A stretch of 64,000 nt of DNA from Rhodospirillaceae bacterium (GTDB lineage Bacteria > Pseudomonadota > Alphaproteobacteria > UBA8366). The stretch lies in contig PAZH01000040.1 in NCBI GenBank assembly GCA_002716125.1, positions 1 through 64,000 on the forward strand, given 5' to 3'. The notes under the pieces are model-generated. The model was not told the origin of the DNA and did no database searches. It worked only from the letters and a program-made list of their open reading frames with translations. Below, piece by piece: positions 17,238 through 25,733 of this stretch (position 1 is its first letter; each line of letters starts with the position of its first letter). Made by a program: the position numbers and the translations under genes.

Positions 17238-18302
17238 TCAATTCCCCATCAGCGGCAGTTTAACGACTTCACGATGGCGAAGCGACATGGTGACCGCATC
17301 CGTCCATTCCATGTATTTCACCGCCGTCGCAAAATCCGTATGGGTGATCTCCTCTTTGCCGCGGATGGCATTGATGAACTCTTCCTCGACCCGCCAAACG
17401 CCCTGCTTCGATTTCGGTATCTTCACGTCTTTCAGGCGCTTGTCTCCGCGCTTCCCGGCCGCCAGTGTCGTCTGACCGCCCGGCGCTTGATAAAGGCGAA
17501 GCGTTCCTTCAGAGCCGAAGATGTGAATGTCGATAGGATACGCCGCGAGGCCAGCGACCGTGGTCACATTGAGGCGCATCTGTCCGCCCAGTTCCAACTC
17601 GCCTGTAATATCGACGTGATCCGGGATGGTCGAAGCCTGCCGCCGTCCGCTCTCGTCCCGGCGATGATTGACAACGCTCTGACCGACCGCGTTCACCGTC
17701 TTCATCGGACCGACCCAACGCATCATGCCTTCGTACCAAATACCCATCGACATAATGTTATTCCCGGACAGCGTCCGGTCGTGGCGCCAATGAAACGGCG
17801 CATTCGGATTCGGGAAGTCGCTCCCGGCCGCGATGCGGGCGTCGAGAGCGATCAGCTCGCCGATAAAGCCGCCGCTGATCATGGCAATAATCGTCTGATC
17901 GAACGGCAAGGTCATCGGCGAGGGTACGATCTGCGCCGTCAGCCGCGGATGCCGCCGCGAGGCCGCAAGCATGCGATGTCCTTCGGCTGAATTCATCGCC
18001 ATACGTGCTTCGCACATGACGTGCTTCCCGGCTTCCAAAGACGCGACGGTCAATATCTCATGCATATAAGGCCAAGTACCGATGCAGATCGCATCGATGC
18101 TGTCGTCGTCCAGAATTTCCTGCCAATCCGCGCAGACTTTCTCGATCCCGAACTCGCGGGCGATCTTGCGCCCCGACGCGACGCTGCGGTTCGCCACTGC
18201 CGCCAACTCTACACCTGCCTGCGCTTTTAAGCCGGGTATGTGACGTGAGCGCGTATTGCCGCCAGCGCCGATAAAGCCGACGCGAATTGTATCCTTAGCC
18301 AT
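17238..18302 (-). CDS. Gfo/Idh/MocA-family oxidoreductase
   Basis: A 354-residue NAD(P)-dependent dehydrogenase. The N-terminal Rossmann motif is VGFIGAGGNTRSRHIPGL; then VELAAVANRS follows as the nucleotide-specificity strand, and GTWPYMHEILTVASLEAGKH with CEARMAMNS, where the usual EKP lysine motif (EKPL/CEKP) is replaced by CEARMA. The missing Lys suggests an altered or lost hydride-transfer role. The C-terminal domain has HWRHDRTLSGNNIMSMGIW. The ATG is preceded by GGGAGGAAA. It leads the two-gene operon with the bicupin. A hairpin at 18371-18396 separates it from the upstream metallo-hydrolase gene. Confidence 0.88.
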   Translation of the reverse strand: MAKDTIRVGFIGAGGNTRSRHIPGLKAQAGVELAAVANRSVASGRKIAREFGIEKVCADWQEILDDDSIDAICIGTWPYMHEILTVASLEAGKHVMCEARMAMNSAEGHRMLAASRRHPRLTAQIVPSPMTLPFDQTIIAMISGGFIGELIALDARIAAGSDFPNPNAPFHWRHDRTLSGNNIMSMGIWYEGMMRWVGPMKTVNAVGQSVVNHRRDESGRRQASTIPDHVDITGELELGGQMRLNVTTVAGLAAYPIDIHIFGSEGTLRLYQAPGGQTTLAAGKRGDKRLKDVKIPKSKQGVWRVEEEFINAIRGKEEITHTDFATAVKYMEWTDAVTMSLRHREVVKLPLMGN

Positions 18303-18370
18303 TGATTATTTCCTCCCGGACGAATTGCCGTATGGGTCTGTTTCTTAATGAGATTGATCTTTAAAAGCGA

Positions 18371-18396
18371 ATTGCCACGCGAAATCGCGTGGCAAT
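18371..18396 (-). terminator. Perfect 11-base-pair hairpin with T-run, minus strand
   Basis: ATTGCCACGCG (18371-18381) pairs perfectly with CGCGTGGCAAT (18386-18396) around the loop AAAT. Read on the minus strand it lies about 65 bases after the metallo-hydrolase stop and is followed by TCGCTTTTAAAG, so it fits a weak rho-independent terminator ending that gene. It also falls upstream of the Gfo operon start. Confidence 0.65.
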
Positions 18397-18461
18397 CCCA
18401 TATTCATAACCGAAAAACGGTGAATAGCTCAAATCAAGCCGTTCGGCAGATCGTCCGCTGA

Positions 18462-19430
18462 TCAGCAACCGCCGACGCACTTGCCGCCACTATCGAATTC
18501 CATGGTCCGGCCACTGAGCGGCAGATGAACCGGCGCCTTCGTCGCTTTCATGAATTTTTCGGTTTTGGTACCGGCTTTCAACTTACCGCCTTCGGTCGCC
18601 ACCTCATTCGCATGCGAGACGATAACGCTTTCCGGCTGCGCCAGTTTATTCATGACAAACGCCGCCTGCATCGGCCCCGTGGTGAACACATCGCCGATGT
18701 TGATCACGGCGAGTTTCGCACCGTAATGTCCCCGCACCACACTGTCTTGCTCCGCCGTAATTCCCGTATCGCCCGAGAGATAGATAACAAGACCATTCGT
18801 GAACTCAAGGACATAGCCCGTCGGCGGGCCTGCATACCCTGCCAAACCGGCCGCTTTCAGCATTTTACCAAGGTCGCCGCCGATGAAAGCCGGGTTCACG
18901 CCGTTGGAGTGGACCGCCGGTACGGTCGTAATCATGACCCCGCCGAACTTCCACGAAGAGCCGAAACGCGCCAGCTGCGATTTGTTGAACTCACCGCCGT
19001 TCGCTTTCAGCTTATTGCCGAAGAAGCGGCGCATCTCGCTGCCCGTCACGATCGTCGCCTTTTTGGCAAGCGCGATATTGACGGTATTGATATTCGGCAC
19101 GGCCTTCACCGAGATATCCGGCTTGCCGCAGGTCCCGGCACCCGGCTTCGGCTGATGACGATCGCCCACATGGTCGCCGTGCATATGGCTAACCAACAAG
19201 ACGTCGATCTTGCCGAGACGCGGGTCATCCGCACCGGCAACCGTCCGGCCGGCGTCATAGAGAATCCGTGTTCCGTTCGGGTCTTCGAAGATCATCGCCC
19301 GATCGAACTTACAGAACTCGCCGTCCTTGAGCCCCAAGGGTGTTACTTTGACGTTCGCGGCCGTGCTGGGCTGTGCCGCCATCACCAGGCCGGCAGCTAA
19401 GCCGACCAATGCGAATTTAAGTGTCTTCAT
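18462..19430 (-). CDS. Exported MBL-fold metallo-hydrolase (UlaG-like)
   Basis: The 322-residue protein has a clear signal peptide (MKTLKFALVGLAAGLVMAAQ, likely cut after STA) and the metal motif HMHGDHVGDRH, with later metal or substrate positions in VPAVHSNGV, YLSGDTGI and SHANEVATEG. It belongs to the metallo-beta-lactamase fold, closest in style to UlaG-type metal-dependent hydrolases, and would act in the periplasm. It ends in Cys-rich GGKCVGGC, which might form a disulphide. GGGAGG precedes ATG 19430. No substrate can be assigned from the context. Confidence 0.85.
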   Translation of the reverse strand: MKTLKFALVGLAAGLVMAAQPSTAANVKVTPLGLKDGEFCKFDRAMIFEDPNGTRILYDAGRTVAGADDPRLGKIDVLLVSHMHGDHVGDRHQPKPGAGTCGKPDISVKAVPNINTVNIALAKKATIVTGSEMRRFFGNKLKANGGEFNKSQLARFGSSWKFGGVMITTVPAVHSNGVNPAFIGGDLGKMLKAAGLAGYAGPPTGYVLEFTNGLVIYLSGDTGITAEQDSVVRGHYGAKLAVINIGDVFTTGPMQAAFVMNKLAQPESVIVSHANEVATEGGKLKAGTKTEKFMKATKAPVHLPLSGRTMEFDSGGKCVGGC

Positions 19431-19572
19431 TTGATACCTCCCGTCGCGAAACCGCTGCACTAGACCGACTGGTCAACAATTGAGGGAAGTCTGGAGTTAT
19501 AGCCGCCTGCCCGTCAATCGATTTCTGATGACTTTCCAGTCTTACGGCGGAAATCCAGAGTCGGATCACGTT

Positions 19573-20967
19573 TTAGATCATCAAATGTATCAGGATGGCG
19601 CCGCCACCGCAGAGAGCCAAGGTCCGAAGCACATCCCAATGCAGGCGAAACATCACGATCCCGGCGACAATTGTCAGCCCAATGGCCGTCAGATTCGCCG
19701 ATTCGGCCGCCATCGTCGGCAGGCTCATTCCGGCCACTTCCATCGACCCAACTTCTGCAAAGGCCACGCGTAAGCCGAACCAAACAGCGAGGTTCATGAT
19801 CACACCGACGACCGCAGCCGTAATGCCGGAGAGCGCGGCCGATAAGTGCACGTTGTCGCGCAAGCGCTCGATATAAGGCGCGCCGAGGAAGATCCATAGA
19901 AAACAGGGCGCGAATGTCACCCAGACGGTGACGACCGAGCCGATGACACCCGCCAGAATCGGATCGATGCCGACAGCGTGCCGATAGGCGCCGAGAAAGC
20001 CGACGAACTGCGTCACCATGATCAGCGGCCCCGGTGTGGTTTCCGCAAGCCCGAGACCGTCGAGCATTTCAGCGCCCGTCAGCCACCCATAGGTCTCGAC
20101 GGCTTGCTGGGCCATATAGGCGAGAACCGCATAAGCACCGCCGAAGGTGACGACCGCCAACTTGCTGAAAAAGGCAGCCTCTTGGGCGAAAACGTTGTCA
20201 CCGCCCAAGACAACGAACAAGGCCGCGACCGGGCCGCCCCAAAGCACGCCGAACACGGCGATTAGTAAGACCGACCGCGCCGCGGACGGCTTCGTGTGCG
20301 AAAGCTCGCCACGTGCGGCCATGGCATCGACGACGCTTTCCGCAACGGCCCCGTCGGCCGACTGTCCCTTCATCACCACGAACAGGTCCGGACGCGTCAT
20401 CCCGCCGATCAATCCAATCAAAGCCGCGCCGGCAATAATGATCGGAAACGGAACGGCAAAAAGGAAAATGGCGACAAATCCGGCAACCGCGATGAGATAC
20501 ATCGGCGCGGTCTTGAGCGCTCTCTTTCCGATTCTCAGCACGGCTTCGACGACAACGATCAGTACGGCTGCCTTAACACCAACAAAGGCCGCCGCGACCA
20601 AAGGAATTTGGGCATACAGCGCATAAGCGATGCTTAGTGCCAAAATAACGAAGGCCCCCGGCAAGACGAAAAGAAGACCGGCGACCAGCCCACCAACGGT
20701 GCGATTCAACAGCCAGCCAATATAAGTGGCCAACTGCTGCGCCTCGGGACCCGGCAAGAGCATGCAGTAATTCAAGGCATGCAGAAAACGGGATTCGTCG
20801 ATCCAACGGCGCTCCTCGACCAGAACCCTATGCATCAACGCGATCTGCCCGGCCGGGCCGCCAAAGCTCAGCAGTCCGATCTTAAGCCAGACGCCGAAGG
20901 CTTCGCGGAAGCTTGGCGCCGCCTCCGTGTTCCGATTGTCCGACATCTTGCCCTCCAGACTGGTCAT
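19573..20967 (-). CDS. chrA: Chromate efflux transporter ChrA
   Basis: A 464-residue protein made of two related halves, as in long-chain ChrA. The first half has VWLKIGLLSFGGPAGQIALM and LHALNYCMLLPGPEAQQLAT; the second repeats FGGAYAVLAYMAQQAVETYG and GLAETTPGPLIMVTQFVGFL. It pumps chromate out of the cell. ATG 20967 overlaps the stop of the ChrB-like gene (ATGA), which implies coupled translation; an ATG at 20946, with GGAGGG upstream, is a second candidate. It is therefore the second gene of a two-gene chromate resistance operon. Confidence 0.93.
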   Translation of the reverse strand: MTSLEGKMSDNRNTEAAPSFREAFGVWLKIGLLSFGGPAGQIALMHRVLVEERRWIDESRFLHALNYCMLLPGPEAQQLATYIGWLLNRTVGGLVAGLLFVLPGAFVILALSIAYALYAQIPLVAAAFVGVKAAVLIVVVEAVLRIGKRALKTAPMYLIAVAGFVAIFLFAVPFPIIIAGAALIGLIGGMTRPDLFVVMKGQSADGAVAESVVDAMAARGELSHTKPSAARSVLLIAVFGVLWGGPVAALFVVLGGDNVFAQEAAFFSKLAVVTFGGAYAVLAYMAQQAVETYGWLTGAEMLDGLGLAETTPGPLIMVTQFVGFLGAYRHAVGIDPILAGVIGSVVTVWVTFAPCFLWIFLGAPYIERLRDNVHLSAALSGITAAVVGVIMNLAVWFGLRVAFAEVGSMEVAGMSLPTMAAESANLTAIGLTIVAGIVMFRLHWDVLRTLALCGGGAILIHLMI

Positions 20968-21785
20968 TGGCTTACCGCCGGCGGCCAATTGTGCGTTTCG
21001 TCCGATGCGTGGCGCAGCCAAGAATATAGCGCATCGTACAGGACCATACCCTGCATCAAGGCGGCATGATCATCCTCGTTGGCCGCTGAAATACCGAGAG
21101 ACACTGCGACGAGTCCAGCCGCTTCTGGCGCCAAATCCAATCGTCCCGTGTCAGCACTGCGCACAATTTCAGTCAACCGACGCAGAGCATCGTCCTGGAT
21201 ATCGAAACGGTCAATGAATGCATCGAAGCTGCACTGGTCGGCGTGGTGGCTAAATTCGACATCTGGGACATCGAATGCAACAGCATCGAGTTCGACCGCA
21301 CTCTCAGCGACCCAATCGGCATCTGCATAGAGAATCTCCGCCTCTGGGTCGACGAAACGGCGAATTAACCACGGGCACGCCAATCGGTCGATTTTGGGCC
21401 GCTCACGCGTTATCCATCGACTTGCGGCCTCGTAGGTTTTAGGGAGGCCGTCCGATTTAAGGATCGTTGTGCCGCCCGCGTTCATATAAGCCTCAATACC
21501 GCCTTCCAGCTTTCGCGCGTTAATTCCATGTGCGCGAAGCTGCGACACAGCGCTTTGGCTGACCTGATGCCCATGTACGCAACAGACAACCACCTCGCGC
21601 CCCATCGGAATTCGTGCTGCATATTCATCAACGGCCTGATGATCGTGCCACTTCGCACCGGGAATAAGACGGCTCGCCTCGTCAAAGGCCGCGCGGCGGC
21701 GGGTATCGAAGATGAGCGGCGCGTGCGGTGTCCCGATTAGGGCCATCAATTCTTGCGGGGAAATGGACGGGGAAGCCAAAGACAT
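20964..21785 (-). CDS. Rhodanese-ChrB-like chromate resistance protein
   Basis: A 273-residue fusion. Residues 1-115 form a rhodanese domain (LIFDTRRRAAFDEASRLIPG, active-site loop CCVHGHQVS with Cys). Residues 125-273 match the C-terminal domain of ChrB (ERPKIDRLACPWLIRRFVD, ILYADADWV, FDVPDVEFSHH, FDAFIDRF), which in known systems is needed for chromate resistance or sensing. The order rhodanese then ChrB domain is a known arrangement. AGGAGAATTAGAA precedes the ATG. It is the first gene of the operon and faces the broken LysR gene, so the shared 105-base region upstream would be the control site. Confidence 0.9.
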   Translation of the reverse strand: MSLASPSISPQELMALIGTPHAPLIFDTRRRAAFDEASRLIPGAKWHDHQAVDEYAARIPMGREVVVCCVHGHQVSQSAVSQLRAHGINARKLEGGIEAYMNAGGTTILKSDGLPKTYEAASRWITRERPKIDRLACPWLIRRFVDPEAEILYADADWVAESAVELDAVAFDVPDVEFSHHADQCSFDAFIDRFDIQDDALRRLTEIVRSADTGRLDLAPEAAGLVAVSLGISAANEDDHAALMQGMVLYDALYSWLRHASDETHNWPPAVSQ

Positions 21786-21890
21786 TTCTAATTCTCCTAT
21801 CGGAATTTGATGTCAGGTAAATGACGGAGAACCGGGCTTCTCGGAAGCGAATAATTTTGCTACAGGTATTAAAATAATTAATGGCTTGCG

Positions 21891-22799
21891 ATGACATACT
21901 TACCGTCAACTCAATCCTTGCGAACCTTCGAAACCGCCGCACGCGTGCTGAATTTCGCCCGCACCGCGGCAGAATTGAACCTGACGCAAGGTGCGGTCAG
22001 TCATCAAATCCGCTAATTGGAAAAATTTGTCGGCGCCCCGCTCTTCGAACGGCAAGCGCGAGGTCTTTCGCTCACAGATGCAGGGGCGGAATATTTACCT
22101 TTCGTCCGCGAAGCGCTCGAGCGGCTGCGCGCCGGATCGGAGGCTCTTTCTCGATCCCGCCGCGACAATGTCCTAACGGTTACGATGTCGCCGAACTTCG
22201 CCAATAAATGGCTTGTGCCGCGCCTCGGCGATTTTGCGGAATCCCATCCTGATATCGACCTTCGTATCAGCGCGGCACGGCGCCATGTCGACTTCGCGGT
22301 CGATGGGATCGATCTCGGTATCCGTCATGGTACTGGGGACTGGCCGCACTTACACGTCACCCGGCTTTGCCCCGAATTGTTCTATCCGGTCTGCAGCCCC
22401 GCCTACGCGGCCGAGTTCGCACTCGACAATGTAAAAGCTCTTACACAGGTCCGGTTGCTACACGACCAGGACCAGGCCCGTTGGCGAGAGTGGCTTGCCG
22501 CGTTCGAGGTGGACCCAACGCTCTCTGAGCAAGGACCAATCTTCTCGGACACGAGTCTTGCGATCGACGCTGCAGTCGCGGGTCAAGGTGTCGCCTTGGC
22601 GCGGAGCGCCTTGGCCGCGCTCGACCTCAAGGCCGGTCGGCTGGTCCGTCCGGTCGACAATGCAATACCGGCACCCATCGCCTATTGGATCGTTTGTCCG
22701 CGCGCCACTGCGGACGCACCGAATATCCAAGCCCTCCGGCATTAGTTGCTCGCGCAGGCGGAAGCCGATCAAGCCGCCGCGTTGATGCCCGCGATATAA
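21891..22799 (+). pseudogene. GcvA-type LysR regulator broken by two nonsense codons
   Basis: Reading from ATG 21891 gives a LysR HTH (LRTFETAARVLNFARTAAEL, LTQGAVSHQIR), then TAA at 22014-22016 where the family has Gln in HQIRQLE, and the same frame continues LEKFVGAPLFERQARG with the complete effector-binding domain to a second stop TAG at 22743-22745. After that stop the frame still reads LLAQAEADQAAALMPAI up to 22799, as in the tail of GcvA-like regulators (where a Trp fits the TAG). Both stops can come from single C-to-T or G-to-A changes. It reads away from the chromate operon and was probably its regulator. Intact translation from an internal start cannot supply the DNA-binding part. 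Confidence 0.85.
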
Positions 22800-24376
22800 C
22801 CCCATGTGAGACATGGGCCGAGGGTGGTACCCGCGCCGACACCCTTCGAGCCGAAACAATTCGCCATCACGTTTCCGGCGGCATATAGCCCTTCGATGAC
22901 GGATCCGTCGGCGCGCAGCACCTGTGCCTTCTCGTTCGTTCGCGGACCGCCTTTCGTACCGAGGAAGCTCGCCTTGAACGGCATCGCGTAGAAAGGCGGC
23001 TTCTGAATCGATCCGAGTGTCGGGTTCGGCTTATTGTCGGGATCGCCGCCCCGATTGCGGTCCCAAGCATAACTGCCGCGACCAAAGTCTTCGTCGACAC
23101 CTGCCTCGGCGAAAGCGCTGAATCGCTCGGCCGTTTCCTCAAGTACAGCCGGATCGACATCGATCTGCACCGCCAAATCCGCCAAGGTGTCCGCTTCGAA
23201 ATGATTGCCGTCGAAATTCTTGCTTGGCAGGGCGTGCGGATACTTGGACGCGAACTGCGCGTCGTAGATGCGCCAGGCCGGCAAATGCAATGGCGTACCC
23301 GTTTCGGGATCGCGCTCCGCGAATGCCAGACCAACATTCATCTGCTTTTCATTCACAAACCGTTTGCCATGCCGGTTGACGATCATCGAATGCGGCAGGA
23401 AGTAATCGAGCGCGGGCTGACCTTGGAGCCGCCCCTCGTACATCACGGGCGTTGTACCCATAACAAGCGCCTGGTCCATTCGATCGAGTTGCGCGCCGAT
23501 TTCTTCCGCCATGCGCTGCCCGTCGCCAGTGTTCGTTGACGGGCTCGCCGTCCATTCGACCGGTCCCGGAAAATACGTCGCCATCATTTCCGGGTTCCAC
23601 TCGAAACCGCCGCTCGCAAGGATGGTGCCTTTTGGCGCGGATACGGAGATCGTCTCGCCGTTTCGATCCACTTCGATCCCAGTGACTTTCCCGTTTTTGG
23701 TCACTAGACGGACCGCGGGCGACTCCGTCCATATCTCGATCCCCGCGTCTAAGCATCCTTTCAGCAAACCAATGCTCAGCGCATTTCCGCGAGTCCGAAT
23801 TTTGCGGAGCGAGCGCCAAAACAAGCGGGGCGCATACCGGAGCGCCCATTTCTTCGGATTCGCGAAAAAGAACGTCCCGACGACTTCGTCATAGGTCAGC
23901 CAGACGTTCGAAGTCACCTTTCGCACCCGGTCACTCCAGTCGCCAAGAATCCCAAGCGGCAGCGGGTCGGCCGTCACGTTCCGCCCCCTTTCAAGGCCGC
24001 CGGTCTCTTCCGCGTACGGGTCCGGCTCATTATTCGGCGTGAAACGGAGCGGACTGCGGCTTTCGAGAAAGGAAAGCATCTCCGGTACATAATCGACGAA
24101 GGCCGCCCAAAGCGGTTCTTCGACATTATGCCAGCCGTCCGGCGAGACCGCGCGGATATAATCCATGACCGCTTCCCGGGAATCGTCGATGCCGAGCTGC
24201 TCGGCCTTGTGGTTTCGCGGCGCCCAAATACAGCCGCCCGACATCGCCGTGGTGCCCCCCACGACGTCTGCCTTTTCGATGACGAGAACTTTGGCGCCGT
24301 TTGCATTCGCCGCCAGCGCCGCGCTCAATCCCGCCGCACCGGTTCCGACGACGACAACGTCAAATTCGTTCGACAT
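22769..24376 (-). CDS. FAD-dependent oxidoreductase (3-ketosteroid dehydrogenase / fumarate reductase flavoprotein family)
   Basis: A 535-residue flavoprotein. The dinucleotide-binding motif is FDVVVVGTGAAGLSAALAAN, followed by GGTTAMSGGCIWAP, the region found in KstD-type delta-1-dehydrogenases and fumarate reductase-like enzymes. The C-terminus has TKGGPRTNEKAQVLRADG and GLYAAGNVMAN, then GAGTTLGPCLTWGYIAG. The likely reaction is insertion or reduction of a C=C bond beside a carbonyl. It is the third gene of a minus-strand operon (racemase-like, Rieske oxygenase, this gene), 11 bases after the Rieske stop. The 3' end overlaps the end of the LysR pseudogene by 31 bases, convergently. Confidence 0.88.
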   Translation of the reverse strand: MSNEFDVVVVGTGAAGLSAALAANANGAKVLVIEKADVVGGTTAMSGGCIWAPRNHKAEQLGIDDSREAVMDYIRAVSPDGWHNVEEPLWAAFVDYVPEMLSFLESRSPLRFTPNNEPDPYAEETGGLERGRNVTADPLPLGILGDWSDRVRKVTSNVWLTYDEVVGTFFFANPKKWALRYAPRLFWRSLRKIRTRGNALSIGLLKGCLDAGIEIWTESPAVRLVTKNGKVTGIEVDRNGETISVSAPKGTILASGGFEWNPEMMATYFPGPVEWTASPSTNTGDGQRMAEEIGAQLDRMDQALVMGTTPVMYEGRLQGQPALDYFLPHSMIVNRHGKRFVNEKQMNVGLAFAERDPETGTPLHLPAWRIYDAQFASKYPHALPSKNFDGNHFEADTLADLAVQIDVDPAVLEETAERFSAFAEAGVDEDFGRGSYAWDRNRGGDPDNKPNPTLGSIQKPPFYAMPFKASFLGTKGGPRTNEKAQVLRADGSVIEGLYAAGNVMANCFGSKGVGAGTTLGPCLTWGYIAGINAAA

Positions 24377-24387
24377 AGAAAATTTCC

Positions 24388-25689
24388 TTAACCGGTCACC
24401 AATCCGCGCTCGTGACCGAACCGCTCGGTTAGCACTTCGTCCAGCTCTTTGTCGCTGGAAGCGACCCAAGCGCCGGGCCGCGTCCGATAGGCTGTATGTT
24501 TCCTCGGCGCCTCAGGCTCGACCCCCTCTTGCGAAAGCGCGCGGGCGCCGGCGATCAAACTGCGGCGGAACTTGACGATGGCGGAATCCGTCGCCGTTAG
24601 CGCTTCCCGCGTCCGATCCGCGATTAGCCCTTGGCTTTGCTGAATCATGATATCCTGCTCGGCCGTCCCTTGGACTCCGGTATAGGTCGTACTCTTCTGT
24701 GTGCCACGATCGATCTGATAGTCGTTCGATCGATTGCGGACGGGCATGTAGTCCGGGCCGATTTTGGCGATAATGCCGTGCCCTTCGACGAACTTTTCGA
24801 GTTCGGCCTCATGAAGGTCGCGTTCTGGATTCCATGCATAGCAATACATCCAGCACGAGTGATCGTCGATCGGCACCAAGGTAAAGCCGTAATAGGTCTC
24901 ACCCGGCACCGTCGCCGGTCCCGTACCGTGGGACGGCAGCATGAACTGCGTCATACGCCAGTAGAGCTCACCCTCTTCGTCCGTCGCGCGGGCGCCGCCG
25001 ACCACGAACCCGACATCGTGATCGAGGATATCGAATTTCGGACGCCCGTCCCGACGCATCCATTCGAGGTGGCGATTCGGGGAATTGGCATCCCGATTTT
25101 CAGTCGTCTGGATATGGGGTGCCGGCATATGCAGAAACGAAAAATGCGATGTGTCGAGATCGCCTTCCATCGCCTGCGCCCAATTGCACTCCAGCATCTG
25201 CTTCATGACGTAGCATTTGCGCTCCGGCATCAAGCCGAATTCCATTTGGGGGACTTCCGGCATATTTTCGGCCTTGGGCCCCATATAGGCCCAGACGATC
25301 TGGCCGAACTCTTTGGTCGGGTAGGTCTTGATACGGACCGTCTCATGATGGCGCACACCCGGCGGCACGTTGGGTAGATCCACTGCCTTGCCGTCCACGT
25401 CGAACTTCCAACCATGGTAGACGCACCGCAAACCGCATTCCTCATTTCGCCCGAAGAACATATCCGCGCCCCGGTGCGGGCAAACTCGGTCCATCAGACC
25501 GACGCGACCTTCGGTGTCACGGAACGCCACCAAGTTCTCTCCCATGACAGTCACGCGCAGTGGCGCGCCGTCCGGCTCGGGCAGTTCCTCGGAGAGCGCG
25601 ACCGGCTGCCAGAAGCGGCGGAAATATTCGCCCATAGGCGTTTCCGCATCCGTTTGCGTCAGGATGTCATTCTCTTCCGCTGTCAGCAT
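24388..25689 (-). CDS. Rieske aromatic ring-hydroxylating oxygenase, alpha subunit
   Basis: A 433-residue protein. The Rieske 2Fe-2S cluster ligands are in CPHRGADMFFG and CVYHGWKFD. The catalytic mononuclear iron ligands are in EGDLDTSHFSFLH, and a further acidic ligand is expected near the C-terminal part. The architecture resembles phthalate 4,5-dioxygenase and other Rieske oxygenases that act as homotrimers with separate reductases. No reductase or ferredoxin gene lies nearby. It is in an operon with the FAD oxidoreductase and the racemase-superfamily gene, so a catabolic route for an aromatic or steroid-like compound is likely. GGAGCGGAAGAAG precedes the ATG. Confidence 0.9.
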   Translation of the reverse strand: MLTAEENDILTQTDAETPMGEYFRRFWQPVALSEELPEPDGAPLRVTVMGENLVAFRDTEGRVGLMDRVCPHRGADMFFGRNEECGLRCVYHGWKFDVDGKAVDLPNVPPGVRHHETVRIKTYPTKEFGQIVWAYMGPKAENMPEVPQMEFGLMPERKCYVMKQMLECNWAQAMEGDLDTSHFSFLHMPAPHIQTTENRDANSPNRHLEWMRRDGRPKFDILDHDVGFVVGGARATDEEGELYWRMTQFMLPSHGTGPATVPGETYYGFTLVPIDDHSCWMYCYAWNPERDLHEAELEKFVEGHGIIAKIGPDYMPVRNRSNDYQIDRGTQKSTTYTGVQGTAEQDIMIQQSQGLIADRTREALTATDSAIVKFRRSLIAGARALSQEGVEPEAPRKHTAYRTRPGAWVASSDKELDEVLTERFGHERGLVTG

Positions 25690-25733
25690 CTTCTTCCGCT
25701 CCGCTTTATTGTCTCGCGCAAATCCGCTGGAAA

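Noticed and set aside
17085-17990. A 301-codon open frame on the plus strand
   Set aside because: It covers parts of two minus-strand genes (bicupin and Gfo/Idh/MocA) that have good ribosome binding sites; no homology-like pattern was seen.
22014-22016. Recoding of the stop codons in the LysR gene as an unusual amino acid
   Set aside because: They are TAA and TAG, not TGA, so selenocysteine does not apply, and two stops in one gene fit decay better than readthrough.
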